64,000 nt of DNA from Puccinia triticina (GCF_026914185.1 NC_070568.1:5166001-5230000); one strand, 5' to 3'. Shown: positions 31,913 through 43,016, counted from the stretch's first letter. The notes: generated by a model from the sequence alone, not told the origin. Numbers and translations are program-made.

Positions 31913-32854
31913 TGTGGTAACCCTGTTCCTGTTCATACTATCACCCTCATATCACCTAAACCCTTCATAAATACCTCATTATTACTTCATATTCAGATTC
32001 TACACCCCATTTTACCCCTAGTCACCCACTCATTTCACCTAGGATTTCCAAATGGATCAGCAGTTATTGGCATGTATAGTTTTGGCAGGTATTTTCTTCA
32101 TACATATCCTTAGCATTATTACATACATCATTCATTATTATCATAGCTACATAGGACTGCAGATCTTACATAACTTCATTACTCATTTTTCTCTTCATAT
32201 GATATCAGCAGTACATTCCTTCATAGCTCTTGTAGTTATTATCAAATGCTCATCATTATTTCATCTTCTACATAGTTACCTTTCATGTACACTCTTTGGT
32301 CATTGCGCCTTCATCATTACTGCTCATCTTCAGATATTGTTACTATGTGCTCATCATGTATCACCCCCCTGTAGTACTTCTCACATATATAAACACCCCT
32401 CTAGATGTTGTATCCCCATCATGCACTTTCTACTACATCCCCTCTGTAGCACCTTTTAAACATCACCCTTATATGCACTTTCTACTACATCCCCTCTGTA
32501 GCACCTTTACACATCACACTTAGATACACTTTCATCACCATAGAAATATATCCCCCAGCATATATCTCATTACCCATCTCAGAGTGACTCCCAAGAGCTT
32601 CTGCTTTTCCCCTTCTCACTTCTCCTCTCTCACTCAGTAGGATTGATACACCTCAGACTCATAAAGTGTTAAAGCCATCTCAGTCAAAGAGAATCATCAG
32701 CCACACCCTTTTCTTTTTCTTAGTGTAACCCTCTCTCCATCAGCGTTAGTCTAGAGGGCAGCCTCACCAGCACCTGTAGCCTCTCCTACATTATTAGTAG
32801 TGTAGTTGACTATTTCCCCTCACAGCTCTTTCCTGATCTTTTAGGAGTTCCACA
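31913..32854 (+). repeat. 5' LTR of Gypsy-1
   Basis: TGTGGTAACCCTG to GGAGTTCCACA, 942 bp. An internal 44-bp duplication around TGCACTTTCTACTACATCCC lies at about 32420-32510. There is an older relative at 13854-17340. Confidence 0.95.
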
Positions 32855-33186
32855 AGTGGTGTCCCAACAGTGGCCTGATTACCTTTAGATTTTAGTCCTA
32901 GTAACCTTTTTCACTACCAGTTTATAGTCCTATCACCTACACAAATCCCTTCCATTCCATTCCTCTTCAAGTGCAGAAAACATAAAAACTACAAAAAAAA
33001 ACATATTTTCCCACCATAGTCATTCATTTGAATTCTTCCCTCCTTAACACCTTAACCAGTCACTCCTTCAACCCCTTTTATTCCTTCACAAAAAAAAAAA
33101 ACCTCAACTTCACCCTTCTGGAAAGACTCTCATTTATCCCAACCATCCAGCTGGACTACTTCATTCCTCTATAGTTACCCTTCAAC

Positions 33187-35673
33187 ATGTCTGAACACTC
33201 CCAAGATACTGCTCATCCTATCAACAACAACCTAGGAGAGACTTTCAGCAACAACAACCCCATCCCAACTGCTTCAGAAGATACCAACACTCACCCTGCT
33301 GGACCAGCCAACCCCCATCCTGAAGAGCCAGCTCCTACCAACCCTTTACCTCAACCTACCAACACCTTCAATCAGTACAGAGGCAGCACTGGCCCCAACA
33401 ATCCTCAGTTTCAACACCCCAATGTCTTCAACCAGTACAGGGACAACATACCTGATCCTTCAGAAAGCTCTCACCTAGGACTCAGACAAAGAATCACACC
33501 TCCAGCCCCATCTGTATCTTCCAAACACTCTGTGGTCTACTTTTTGGAGAAGGAAACCAGGATGCCAGCCTACAAAGGACCAATCAAAGGAGTCAAAATC
33601 AAGCCCTTGGACAAGGAACTCTGCTTTGATGGAACCAACCTCACCATTGAAAACTTTATTAACAGGTATGAAAATGTAGGATCAACTGATGGAGCTTCTT
33701 CTATAGATTTGGTCAGGCAGGTTGTTTCTTTTCTCAAAGGGGAGGCCATCAAGGAAGAAGTGGAACAAATGGAGGCTTACAGGAACCAGAACTGGGAGGA
33801 CCTCAAGAAGCAGCTACTGGACAGATATGGATCCCCACTCCCTTTGGTCAGATATACTAGGAGGGACCTCACTCAATTGATCAACAACTCAATCCAGGCT
33901 GGAGGAATCAAAACTTCAGAAGAATTCAGGTTGTTCAACAATAAATATTCAGTCATTACTAATTATCTTTTAAGAATGAAACAGTGCTCCCACCTGGAGG
34001 AATTCAGAGAATTTCTATTGGATGCCCTTAGCCCAGAACTGGAATCAGCTGTCACCAAGGAACTCATCAAGTGCAATGAAATGCTGGCCTCAGAGGATGG
34101 AGGAATGATTCTACCCCCAACTTCAACCATCTGCTCCTTCATAATCAGAGAAGTCCATTCAGCATCAGTCATGGAAAGGAGAAAACTCTTCAAAATGGCT
34201 CTTCCCCAGGATCAAAAGGACTCAACTCTTCCAGTAACCAAGGCCCCTCCTTCCACCTCTCAACCCATGGCTCCTCCTTCCAGGCCTCCACCTCAGATTA
34301 CCACTTCCCAGGCACCTAAAACCACAGAGCAGAAACTAGAGGAGATCACACAGCAATTAGCAGCTCTTACTGCAGGAAAATCAGCCCCGCCTCACCTTAT
34401 TGGAGCTGCCCCTGGCCAACAGTACACCCCTTCTCCTAGGAATAAACCAGATTTCAAATGCTTCTACTGCTTTCAGAACAACCATGGAACCAGGTCTTGC
34501 TCTCTTCTAAACTATGATGTGGATTCTGGATTAGTCATCAGGGATGGAAACAGATACAAATTTCCAGACAACACACCTATTCCTTGGGATACCAGTAGAC
34601 CTATCAAAACTATAGTGGACCAATTCTCCAAGGATTCTGCCAGGCCAACCACCATCTCTTCCTTTGGCCAACTTGAGGAACTAGCCCAGGACTCTCCAAC
34701 TGTATATGATGTGGATATTGGAAAAAGGACCAGATCTAGCCAGGACCCAGAGGATGAACCTACTACTAGTGGAAAAAGGACCAGGAATGAAAAGGAATCT
34801 CTAATGGATATGGACCAGGATGACTTAATCAAATTTGCAACCTCACCTTCCAAAACTCCTCCTAAACCCAGTCCAGCCCAACCTTCCAAACCAGGCCCAA
34901 AAGTTAAATTCCAGGACAACCAGGACCAAGGCCAGCCCAGTACAGACAAGCCATCTAGGAAAACCCACTTGGAAAAGCCACTAGCCAAGGAATACCCAGG
35001 GATTGAAGATTCTATAGTCAACAGGGTGCTCAACAAAACTACTGTGGAACTTACCATTGGGGAACTTCTAGCCTCTTCTCCTTCTGCCTCTGAAGCCTTC
35101 AAAAAGAAAATTTCCAACAGGAGGGTCTCTGTGGATTCAACCAAATCAGCCAACTCTGCAGCTATGGAAGAAGAAGAGGAAACTCCTGGACAAACTCACT
35201 ACTCCTGCCCCCTTGCCTATGTCAGACTCACCATGGGAGGAAAATCTTTTGAAGCACTCTTGGACACTGGATCTATGGTCAACATTATCCCTGAGGAGAT
35301 GGCCCAATCTATAGGACTGGTTATCACTGAAAAACCCATGAAGCTCAAAGGAGTTGGAGGCCACCATACTGGAATCACTGGAATTGCTGAAGGAGTGGAG
35401 GTTCTTCTAGGAAAAATCACCAAGACTGTTCATTTCTGGGTAGCTAAAGGAGGAGTTCAGCTAATTGTAGGAAAACCCTTCTTAATGGATGCATCAGCCA
35501 CTATCAAATACAATGGAAACAGGGAGGAATCACTGTCTGTGGTGGACAAAGGACAAACTTACTTGGTACCAATCCTCCTGCCTAATCATCACAAATGGGA
35601 AACCAGCCTTCCAATCAATCTAGTCACCAGGGATTTTTTAGGCCAAGGACAGGATTTCAGCTTCTCCCAATAG
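33187..35673 (+). CDS. gag: Gypsy-1 gag-protease, 828 aa
   Basis: A long open frame starting MSEHSQDTAHPINNN. The N-terminus is asparagine- and proline-rich. A gag/capsid-like region lies near residues 130-330. A CX2CX4HX4C zinc knuckle (CFYCFQNNHGTRSC) is near residue 425. A charged proline-rich linker follows. An aspartic protease is near residues 690-800 with ALLDTGSMVNIIPEEMA and the downstream ILMD-like block LIVGKPFLMDAS. Gag forms the particle and the protease matures the polyprotein. The frame ends at TAG 35671-35673, overlapping pol by 79 nt. All arginines that I checked use AGA or AGG, in line with the near absence of CpG. Confidence 0.9.
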   Translation: MSEHSQDTAHPINNNLGETFSNNNPIPTASEDTNTHPAGPANPHPEEPAPTNPLPQPTNTFNQYRGSTGPNNPQFQHPNVFNQYRDNIPDPSESSHLGLRQRITPPAPSVSSKHSVVYFLEKETRMPAYKGPIKGVKIKPLDKELCFDGTNLTIENFINRYENVGSTDGASSIDLVRQVVSFLKGEAIKEEVEQMEAYRNQNWEDLKKQLLDRYGSPLPLVRYTRRDLTQLINNSIQAGGIKTSEEFRLFNNKYSVITNYLLRMKQCSHLEEFREFLLDALSPELESAVTKELIKCNEMLASEDGGMILPPTSTICSFIIREVHSASVMERRKLFKMALPQDQKDSTLPVTKAPPSTSQPMAPPSRPPPQITTSQAPKTTEQKLEEITQQLAALTAGKSAPPHLIGAAPGQQYTPSPRNKPDFKCFYCFQNNHGTRSCSLLNYDVDSGLVIRDGNRYKFPDNTPIPWDTSRPIKTIVDQFSKDSARPTTISSFGQLEELAQDSPTVYDVDIGKRTRSSQDPEDEPTTSGKRTRNEKESLMDMDQDDLIKFATSPSKTPPKPSPAQPSKPGPKVKFQDNQDQGQPSTDKPSRKTHLEKPLAKEYPGIEDSIVNRVLNKTTVELTIGELLASSPSASEAFKKKISNRRVSVDSTKSANSAAMEEEEETPGQTHYSCPLAYVRLTMGGKSFEALLDTGSMVNIIPEEMAQSIGLVITEKPMKLKGVGGHHTGITGIAEGVEVLLGKITKTVHFWVAKGGVQLIVGKPFLMDASATIKYNGNREESLSVVDKGQTYLVPILLPNHHKWETSLPINLVTRDFLGQGQDFSFSQ

Positions 35674-38600
35674 GATCTGGAACCCTGTCTAAAGCAACAT
35701 CACCAACCTATGCCACCTATGCCTCAAAAGATAAATCAACCTTAAAAAAGATAAAACCAGTCAACCAACCTATGCCCCTTTCTCTTAATCCTCCTCTGGC
35801 CAGACCACCACTCTCCAGGGATCCCTATGCAACTCCTTTAACTCCATTTCCACCTCCTTTTACTCCTACCTCCAAAATTACTCAAGACAGGCTGGACCTT
35901 ATCAACTTTGGACCCCCTGGATGGCTTTCAGAACAAGAATATTTATTATTAGTTTGGGTCATCACCATCAGACAAGGAGCCCTGGCCTTCAAGGAAGATG
36001 AAAGAGGACTACTCAAACATACCTATGGACAACCTTACACCATCCCAGTTATTCCCCATGAACCTTGGCAACAGAAACCTATCCCAATCCCTGGACCCAT
36101 CAAGGACCAAGTCATAGAATTAGTAAGGGAAAGACTCAGGACTGGCCTCTATGAACAATCTTTTTCCAGCTACTCCAGCCCCATTTTCTGTGTCAAAAAG
36201 CAAGATGGCAAATTAAGGATAGTCCATGATCTCCAGAAACTCAACAAAGTCACTATTAAGGATGCAGGCTTACCACCATCACCAGAGGAACTCATTGACT
36301 CATTCACTGGAAGGGCTTGCTATGGACTTGGAGACATTATGGGAGGATATGATGAAAGGGAGTTAGCACCAGAATCTAGGCCCCTCACCACCTTTGAAAC
36401 TCCTCTAGGAAGATTCCAACTCACCAGATTACCCCAAGGAGCCACCAATTCAGTTGCAGTTTATCAGGCCCAGATGATGTGGATCCTCCAGGATGAATTA
36501 CCTCACCACATGGGAATCTTTATTGATGATGGAGGAATCAAAGGACCAACCTCAGACTACAATGGACAAACCCTGGATGCCAACCCCCAAATCAGAAAAT
36601 TTATCTTTGAATATGCCATCACTCTGGAAAGGATACTCTTTAGGATTGAAGAAGCTGGACTCACTATCTCTGGTAAAAAGTTTGCCTGTTGTGTCCCTGC
36701 CCTGGATCTAGTAGGCCATGTTGTCTGCAAGGAAGGAAGGAAAATCTCAGCTAAGAAACTCAACAAAATAGAAACTTGGCCAACCCCAATCACCCCAACT
36801 GAAGTCAGAGGATTCCTAGGTATCTGTGTCTATGTCAGAATGTTTATCCAAAATTACTCCACCATGACTGCACCTCTCAGACAACTCACCAGGAAGGACT
36901 CTACTTGGGGTTGGACAGAGGACTGCCAGGAAGCTTTTGAGGACCTTAAAAGGATTATTGGAAAGGATATCACCCTCAAGAAACTGGAATTTGGACCTGA
37001 AGCTGGACAAATCAAACTCTCTGTGGATTCTAGTTATATTGCTGCTGGAGCTGTTCTTACCCAGGAGGATTCTGCTAATTTGGACAGGCCAGTTTTATAT
37101 GAGTCAGTGGTCTTTTCAAAAAGGGAATCAGAATACTCACAATCAAAACTGGAACTCTGTGGGGTCTCTAAAATCCTCAAGAAACTTCAAATCAAGCTCT
37201 GGGGCCAACACTTTCAACTCAGGGTGGATGCCAAGTGCCTTATTGGAATGATCAACAACCCTTCTCTACCTAATGCCCCTATGAACAGATGGATTGCCTT
37301 TATTCAGCTCTTCTCTTTTGACTTGGTCCACACCCCAGGAAAAACTTTCACCTTACCAGATGGACTTTCCAGGAGGCCTCCAGACCCAGATGAGGAGGAC
37401 TGCCCTAGCTTTGATGAGGATGAAGAATGGATCAAACCTCACCCTGGATTTGGACTCAAGCAATCTTCTTTTGGAATTCTTTCTTGTCCTGGTTTGCTGC
37501 TGGGGACATCAGCTGAGTTGGGGGAGGAGGTAAGGTCTCTTCAACAAGCAATTTGGAAACATTTGGAATACTACCTGGCCACCATGAACAAACCTCCTGG
37601 ATGCAGCACCCTGGAATTCAGACAAATTTTGCACAAATCAGCCAACTACTTTCTCTCAAATGGAGTATTACACAGGATCAACAAACCTTTCTCCCAAATA
37701 GTGGTCACTTCCCCTTCAGCACAGAAATCCATCCTCAGCTCTCTCCATGAAACCCTAGGTCACAGAGGAATTTCAGAAACCTACAGAAGAACTAAACTCA
37801 GATTTTGGTGGCCAGGACTTAAAAGAGGAGTTACCAAGTGGGTCCAATCTTGTGAAGCTTGCCAAAAGAGGAACTCAGTACTACCCATGGAACCAAAGAA
37901 GCCCACTGGATCATCAACAATCTTTGGAAGAGTTAGTTTGGACACAGTACACATCAAGGCAGGTAAATGGAAATACTTGGTAATTGCTAGAGATGACCTT
38001 TCTGGATGGATAGAAGCTGTTGGACTGGAGAAAATACAGGCAAAGAAAATCTCCCACTGGTTCTTGGAAAATTGGATCTACAGATATGGAGCCCCTTGGT
38101 CAGTAACGGTGGATGGAGGCTCAGAATTTGGACAACAATTTCAAAACTCACTTCTAGAAGCAGGTATCAAAGTAAAAGTCACAACACCCTATTATCCTGA
38201 AGCTAATGGAATGGTAGAAAGAGGACATCAGGCAATCAAGGACACTTTGGTCAAACTGTGTGGAACTGAAGGCAAGAAATGGAGGTCTTATTTACCTTTA
38301 GTATTGTTTGCAGACAGAATATCCACCAAAAGATCAACTGGCTACTCTCCCTATGAATTGGTTCTTGGACAATCACCCATCTTACCCATAGACTTGGAAC
38401 TGGAAACTTTCTTTGGAATAGACTGGACCACAGTGGAATCAACTCATGACCTTCTTTTGGCCAGGACTCAACAATTGGAAAACAGGGACACTATTCTTCA
38501 GCAGGCACATTTGCACCTTATGGACACCAGGAAAAGCTCTGTGGATTACTGGAACAACAAAAAGACAGCAAGAAAACCACTACAAACTGGAGAACTGGTA

Positions 38601-38804
38601 TTAGTATACAATAAATCTCTGGACTCCCAATTTGGGAAACTCTTTGAAAATAAATGGAATGGACCTTACAGAATAAAAACTCAAAATCCTGGAGGCTCTT
38701 ACACCTTGGAAGAACTGGATGGAACTGAATTGGCCAGAAGATATGCATCAACACATGTCAAAAAGTATCATTCTAGGACTTCTTTCTCTGAAAACATACC
38801 ATAA
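35595..38804 (+). CDS. pol: Gypsy-1 pol: RT, RNase H, integrase
   Basis: It is open for 1069 codons in the -1 frame relative to gag. An ATG at 35595 exists, but expression by frameshift at 35634-35640 is more likely. RT: SPIFCVKKQDGKLRIVHDL, FQLTRLPQGATNS, and the active site GIFIDDGG (about 36511). RNase H: LSVDSSYIAAGAVL, YSQSKLELCGV. Integrase: zinc region LGHRGISETYRR to SCEACQKR, core LDTVHIK, VTVDGGSEFG and ANGMVERGH (D, D, E). A GPY/F-like C-terminus (NKWNGPYRIKT) follows. No chromodomain. All catalytic residues seem present, so the enzyme set could be active. Confidence 0.92.
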   Translation: MGNQPSNQSSHQGFFRPRTGFQLLPIGSGTLSKATSPTYATYASKDKSTLKKIKPVNQPMPLSLNPPLARPPLSRDPYATPLTPFPPPFTPTSKITQDRLDLINFGPPGWLSEQEYLLLVWVITIRQGALAFKEDERGLLKHTYGQPYTIPVIPHEPWQQKPIPIPGPIKDQVIELVRERLRTGLYEQSFSSYSSPIFCVKKQDGKLRIVHDLQKLNKVTIKDAGLPPSPEELIDSFTGRACYGLGDIMGGYDERELAPESRPLTTFETPLGRFQLTRLPQGATNSVAVYQAQMMWILQDELPHHMGIFIDDGGIKGPTSDYNGQTLDANPQIRKFIFEYAITLERILFRIEEAGLTISGKKFACCVPALDLVGHVVCKEGRKISAKKLNKIETWPTPITPTEVRGFLGICVYVRMFIQNYSTMTAPLRQLTRKDSTWGWTEDCQEAFEDLKRIIGKDITLKKLEFGPEAGQIKLSVDSSYIAAGAVLTQEDSANLDRPVLYESVVFSKRESEYSQSKLELCGVSKILKKLQIKLWGQHFQLRVDAKCLIGMINNPSLPNAPMNRWIAFIQLFSFDLVHTPGKTFTLPDGLSRRPPDPDEEDCPSFDEDEEWIKPHPGFGLKQSSFGILSCPGLLLGTSAELGEEVRSLQQAIWKHLEYYLATMNKPPGCSTLEFRQILHKSANYFLSNGVLHRINKPFSQIVVTSPSAQKSILSSLHETLGHRGISETYRRTKLRFWWPGLKRGVTKWVQSCEACQKRNSVLPMEPKKPTGSSTIFGRVSLDTVHIKAGKWKYLVIARDDLSGWIEAVGLEKIQAKKISHWFLENWIYRYGAPWSVTVDGGSEFGQQFQNSLLEAGIKVKVTTPYYPEANGMVERGHQAIKDTLVKLCGTEGKKWRSYLPLVLFADRISTKRSTGYSPYELVLGQSPILPIDLELETFFGIDWTTVESTHDLLLARTQQLENRDTILQQAHLHLMDTRKSSVDYWNNKKTARKPLQTGELVLVYNKSLDSQFGKLFENKWNGPYRIKTQNPGGSYTLEELDGTELARRYASTHVKKYHSRTSFSENIP
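35634..35640 (+). promoter_or_regulatory. -1 ribosomal frameshift site, gag to pol
   Basis: In the gag frame the codons are GAT TTT TTA, so the heptamer T TTT TTA (U UUU UUA) is in the canonical X XXY YYZ register. A -1 slip reads on as FFRPRTGFQLLPIGSG in the pol frame. A candidate stem GACAGG/CCTGTC (35648-35653 with 35684-35689) begins seven bases downstream, the usual spacing for a stimulatory structure. Confidence 0.8.
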
Positions 38805-38973
38805 AATATATATATATATATATATCAATCCCTAGATAAATCTCCCTTCCTCCCTTCTAAATCTGGCCCACTCTACAGGATCCCAGGCTAATTGCAAAAA
38901 AAAAAAAAAAAAAAAAAAAAAAGATAAATAAGTAAAAATTAGTATATAATCACAACATAAAATTTCATTAGTA

Positions 38974-39708
38974 TCATTCACAATCATCAATCCTCTCTCT
39001 GGCTCTTTCTCTGTCTCTCCTATTTCTTTCCTCTTCATCTCTTTCCCTATTCATCTCTCTCCTATTCCTAGCAGCCTCTTCTCTTTCCCTCTCACGACGT
39101 AGGCGGCGGCTAGCGCGGTTCCTTTGGCGGCGCAGGCGCAAATTATCAGCTCGGCGCACTTGGCGCTCGAAGTCGGATCTCGCAATGGCGTCCCGGTCAC
39201 CAGGACGCAGGTTGGATAAATCAATCATCTACACATAAGAAATAAATAATAAAAAAAAGAAAGAAAAAGAAATTAACTCGTTTTATTATTAAAAATTACT
39301 TCTAAAAATAAATAAAAGAACTTACTTGGTTGTAGTGCTCCTCGAACTGAGCAAAGAAGCGTTCCTTGGCGGCTTGAACGGCGTCCTCGTCTCTATGAGT
39401 AGCGGTGGCGAATTCGACGAACTCAAGCTCCATGGCATGGTAAAAGTTCTGTGCCCCACGCAGAGGAATGTTCTCGGCCGGAAACGCGGCTTGAGCAGGC
39501 ATGGTGGGATGGATTCGAGGAGTATGTACTCCATTATAATCAACTTCGTCGTCGGAATACTCGGCTGGGTCTTCGGCATTATCAACACTGTTATCAGAAT
39601 TATCTACTGGAATACCGGCGGCGTCTTCTTCGGAATTGGGAGTTGGGGACGAAACAGCTCTTCTTCAATAGTGCTATCCTCAATTATAATAGGATTAAGA
39701 TAAGACAT
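38974..39708 (-). CDS. Antisense spliced ORF inside Gypsy-1
   Basis: The minus strand has two open exons joined by a 97-nt intron (39229-39325, GTAAGT to GTGTAG). Exon 1 encodes an acidic stretch (EDAAGIPVDNSDNSVDNAED) and then FYHAMELEFVEFATATHRDE. Exon 2 (39228-38974) encodes MIDLSNLRPGDRDAIARSDF followed by a highly basic, glutamate/arginine-rich coiled-coil-like tail (RRQRNRASRRLRRERER). The most upstream ATG (39708) needs a two-base change near 39650 to stay in frame; otherwise translation could start at 39502. The tail is weakly bZIP-like, but the basic-region signature does not fit exactly. I recognise no family. CpG content contrasts sharply with gag-pol. Confidence 0.5.
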
Positions 39709-40500
39709 CGCTTTGGTTTTCGAGTTAGGGAAAAATAATGGGCAGTTCGGCGATTTCTGCAAGGACTACGGGCTCAAGAAACTATGGACGACGCTGGTGT
39801 ACGACCCAGACCCTACACTCTTTATTATTAACACTCTTTTCGACTCTGGTGCACGATCCAGGCGGGTTCTCCTTTGGTTTTCTACTTCCGGCCGCGCTCG
39901 GGCCGGATTTTCATTAATCCTTTTAGAAAAGGTATCGGCGCTCATTTCCCAAAGCCGCCGTATGGCTCAAACTTTTTCCTGGGGTCTTGCCTTTCATTTG
40001 GCGGTGGACCTTTGGATTTCCATCGAGCGGTTCGAAAGATACAAGCGTTCAAAAGGCGTGGATCGAATTTTCTTAGCCCCGCGGACCTACGGACTTCTCC
40101 TTTTCGAACGTTACCTGCACACGACAACTCGGGCTGATTTCTAGCGCCAAATTTTCCTTGCCCTCTGGCCTTTCATTCTATCAAATTTTTATCGAATTCC
40201 ATCGGACGGTTTCGATTTTATGAGCGGTCAAAGCTCGACTTTCATTTTCGACGCCGGTGCGCGACCCGGATTGGTTGTTTTCTCACTCTCTTTTCGACGC
40301 CGGTGCACGACCCGGTTTAATTTTTCTTTCCTTTTGAGTTCTTTTCCCTTTCTTTTCCTTTTCCTTTCTTTTTTTTTTTTTTTTTCTCTTTTCTTTATTC
40401 CCTTACCCCATGAGTTTTGGACGACTAAAACAAAGATTGGCGATATCTACTCGTTGCGCCTAGGAACAGACTCGCCGCAGCCGCGCCCAATCAAGTAAAA
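39709..40500. other. CpG-rich upstream part of the antisense cassette
   Basis: It contains at least three copies of a motif like CGACGCCGGTGCGCGACCCGG (spelled in pieces: TCGACGCCGG then TGCGCGACCCGG), at about 39838, 40247 and 40297. The frames present on both strands are not convincing. It may hold the promoter of the antisense ORF. Confidence 0.45.
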
Positions 40501-42071
40501 CTGGATCAGCGTTGTTATGGAGCATCAACAACATCCTCAGGAATAAAATTAGTATAAATAAGGACCTCTAGTCACCTCATAATGGGGGGGAACCTGATAA
40601 GGGATTATGGATCAAGGAAAATAAAATAATCATGGATGGAACTTACTCCCCTCTTTTCTTTTCTGAATATTACTCTCCTTCAACTCCCTTCAGACCCTTT
40701 ATTCCTATTAAATCTGAATATTACTCCCCTTCAACTCCCTTCAGACCCTTTATTTCTATTAATCTAAAAATTACTCTCCTTCATATCCCTTCAAGATTTT
40801 TTCTGTTATTATCATCTGGAAATTACACTCCTTCCCCAATCCTTCTTCAGATTTTTTTCCCTTCTCTTCATGAGCACTACCTCAGATAAAAATTCCTCAC
40901 TCCTCTTTATGCCACTAGGATTATTCTTCATTCATAAAAATCTTTCAAACATATACTTCACCTTTCTGGCCACATTGGACTACTTCTACTTGCCACTTTG
41001 GTCTACTTTTTTCCTTTTTTTGCCACTTTGGGACTCCTTCTTACTTCAGAAACTCCAACCATTCCTACATATAAAACCCACTTCATACATATAAAATCTG
41101 GTCACCCTTCCTTTGCTTTAAAAACCTTCTTTTCTCCTTTTTGAACTCTGGACCTTTGGACTCTGGACCCCATATAAAATCCTCTTCTTCTAGGAATTCT
41201 GGACTTTCTTCTCAAGTATTCAACCCTCTTCAAGTCACATGGCCACATTGGATTTCTGGACTTCTTTGGACAACAGTAGATATTCTTTCAGGTTAAATAT
41301 ATAAATACCTCAACTCTTCATTCTGAATTATCATTAGCTTCATCATATATCTTCATACTTGCCTATCCTCTGGTCTAAGCTTCCATCCCTCACTCCCCCC
41401 TTACTAGTTCAGTGATACCCACTGGATTTTAGTCTTACTAGTCTATGGATATGCCATTAGATTTCAGTCTTCTTTTTTTACTAGTCTATGGATATGCCAT
41501 TAGATTTTAGTCTTCATAATTGGTGTACTACACATAGTTAGTATATTGTCCACTCCCCCTATCTCAATTCTCTTCTTCATAAGCTTAGATTTTCAGTAGT
41601 TTAGTTCTAGTATTATCTTATATAGTGGATCTTCTAGTTTTTCATAGTGTTTGAGATATTCAGTTTTATATAGTTGATTAGTTTTAGAATTATCTTCTTC
41701 TGGACTTGGACTTTTGGACTTCTTTTATGGACTCTATGGACTTCTTTGTGGACATTGGACCCTTGGATTGTACTCTCAGGACTTCTTTTTGGACACTGGA
41801 TTTTGGACTTCCTTGGTTGGATAACTACTTCCCTCTTTGGTTGGACCTCTCTCAGGAATTGGCCTCTTTGGTTGGATAACTACTTCCCTCCTTGGATTTG
41901 GACCTCTTGGACTTGGCCTCTTTGGTTGGATAACTACTTCCCTCCTTGGATTGGACTAACTCCTTTTCCTTACTTCTTTTTTTTTTTTTTTTTTTTTTCC
42001 CCAAATTTCTCTTCTTCATCTCTTTTCTTTTCCTCTCAGTGTCTGGGGACAGACAATAAGTTGGGGGAGCT
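40501..42071 (+). other. Pyrimidine-rich 3' spacer of Gypsy-1
   Basis: Non-coding sequence of CTT/TGGACT motifs, including two 42-bp-class repeats (TTTGGTTGGATAACTACTTC three times near 41810-41945). It ends at the polypurine tract. Related to 12650-13853. Confidence 0.7.
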
Positions 42072-43016
42072 TGTGGTAACCCTGTTCCTGTTCATACTAT
42101 CACCCTCATATCACCTAAACCCTTCATAAATACCTCATTATAATTACTTCATATTCAGATTCTACACCCCATTTTACCCCTAGTCACCCACTCATTTCAC
42201 CTAGGATTTCCAAATGGATCAGCAGTTATTGGCATGTATAGTTTTGGCAGGTATTTTCTTCATACATATCCTTAGCATTATTACATACATCATTCATTAG
42301 TATCATAGCTACATAGGACTGCAGATCTTACATAACTTCATTACTCATTTTTCTCTTCATATGATATCAGCAGTACATTCCTTCATAGCTCTTGTAGTTA
42401 TTATCAAATGCTCATCATTATTTCATCTTCTACATAGTTACCTTTCATGTACACTCTTTGGTCATTGCGCCTTCATCATTACTGCTCATCTTCAGATATT
42501 GTTACTATGTGCTCATCATGTATCACCCCCCTGTAGTACTTCTCACATATATAAACACCCCTCTAGATGTTGTATCCCCATCATGCACTTTCTACTACAT
42601 CCCCTCTGTAGCACCTTTTAAACATCACCCTTATATGCACTTTCTACTACATCCCCTCTGTAGCACCTTTACACATCACACTTAGATACACTTTCATCAC
42701 CATAGAAATATATCCCCCAGCATATATCTCATTACCCATCTCAGAGTGACTCCCAAGAGCTTCTGCTTTTCCCCTTCTCACTTCTCCTCTCTCACTCAGT
42801 AGGATTGATACACCTCAGACTCATAAAGTGTTAAAGCCATCTAAGTCAAAGAGAATCATCAGCCACACCCTTTTCTTTTTCTTAGTGTAACCCTCTCTCC
42901 ATCAGCGTTAGTCTAGAGGGCAGCCTCACCAGCACCTGTAGCCTCTCCTACATTATTAGTAGTGTAGTTGACTATTTCCCCTCACAGCTCTTTCCTGATC
43001 TTTTAGGAGTTCCACA
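42072..43016 (+). repeat. 3' LTR of Gypsy-1
   Basis: 945 bp, nearly identical to 31913-32854. The differences I saw are a 3-bp insertion near 42142 and single changes near 42300 and 42843. Confidence 0.95.

Larger units (their letters stand above)
31913..43016 (+). mobile_element. Gypsy-1: apparently intact Ty3/gypsy retrotransposon, 11.1 kb
   Basis: LTRs 31913-32854 and 42072-43016 differ by only about three changes by eye, so insertion is recent. GCGT duplications flank it (31909-31912, 43017-43020). A tRNA-primer-like TGGTGTCCCAACAGTGG starts two bases after the 5' LTR, and a G-rich polypurine tract (AAGTTGGGGGAGC) precedes the 3' LTR. Gag-protease and pol are open end to end and joined by a slippery site. 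A 3.2-kb region between pol and the 3' LTR holds a CpG-rich antisense cassette and a pyrimidine-rich spacer. Confidence 0.92.

Noticed and set aside
32052..32523. Frames in the Gypsy-1 LTRs, duplicated at 42361-42685
   Set aside because: The same frames occur in both LTRs and consist of low-complexity histidine/serine-rich sequence; LTRs are non-coding.
38974..39228. bZIP transcription factor call for the antisense exon 2
   Set aside because: RRQRNRASRRLRRER is basic-region-like, but the N-to-R spacing of the bZIP signature and a leucine heptad are not met.
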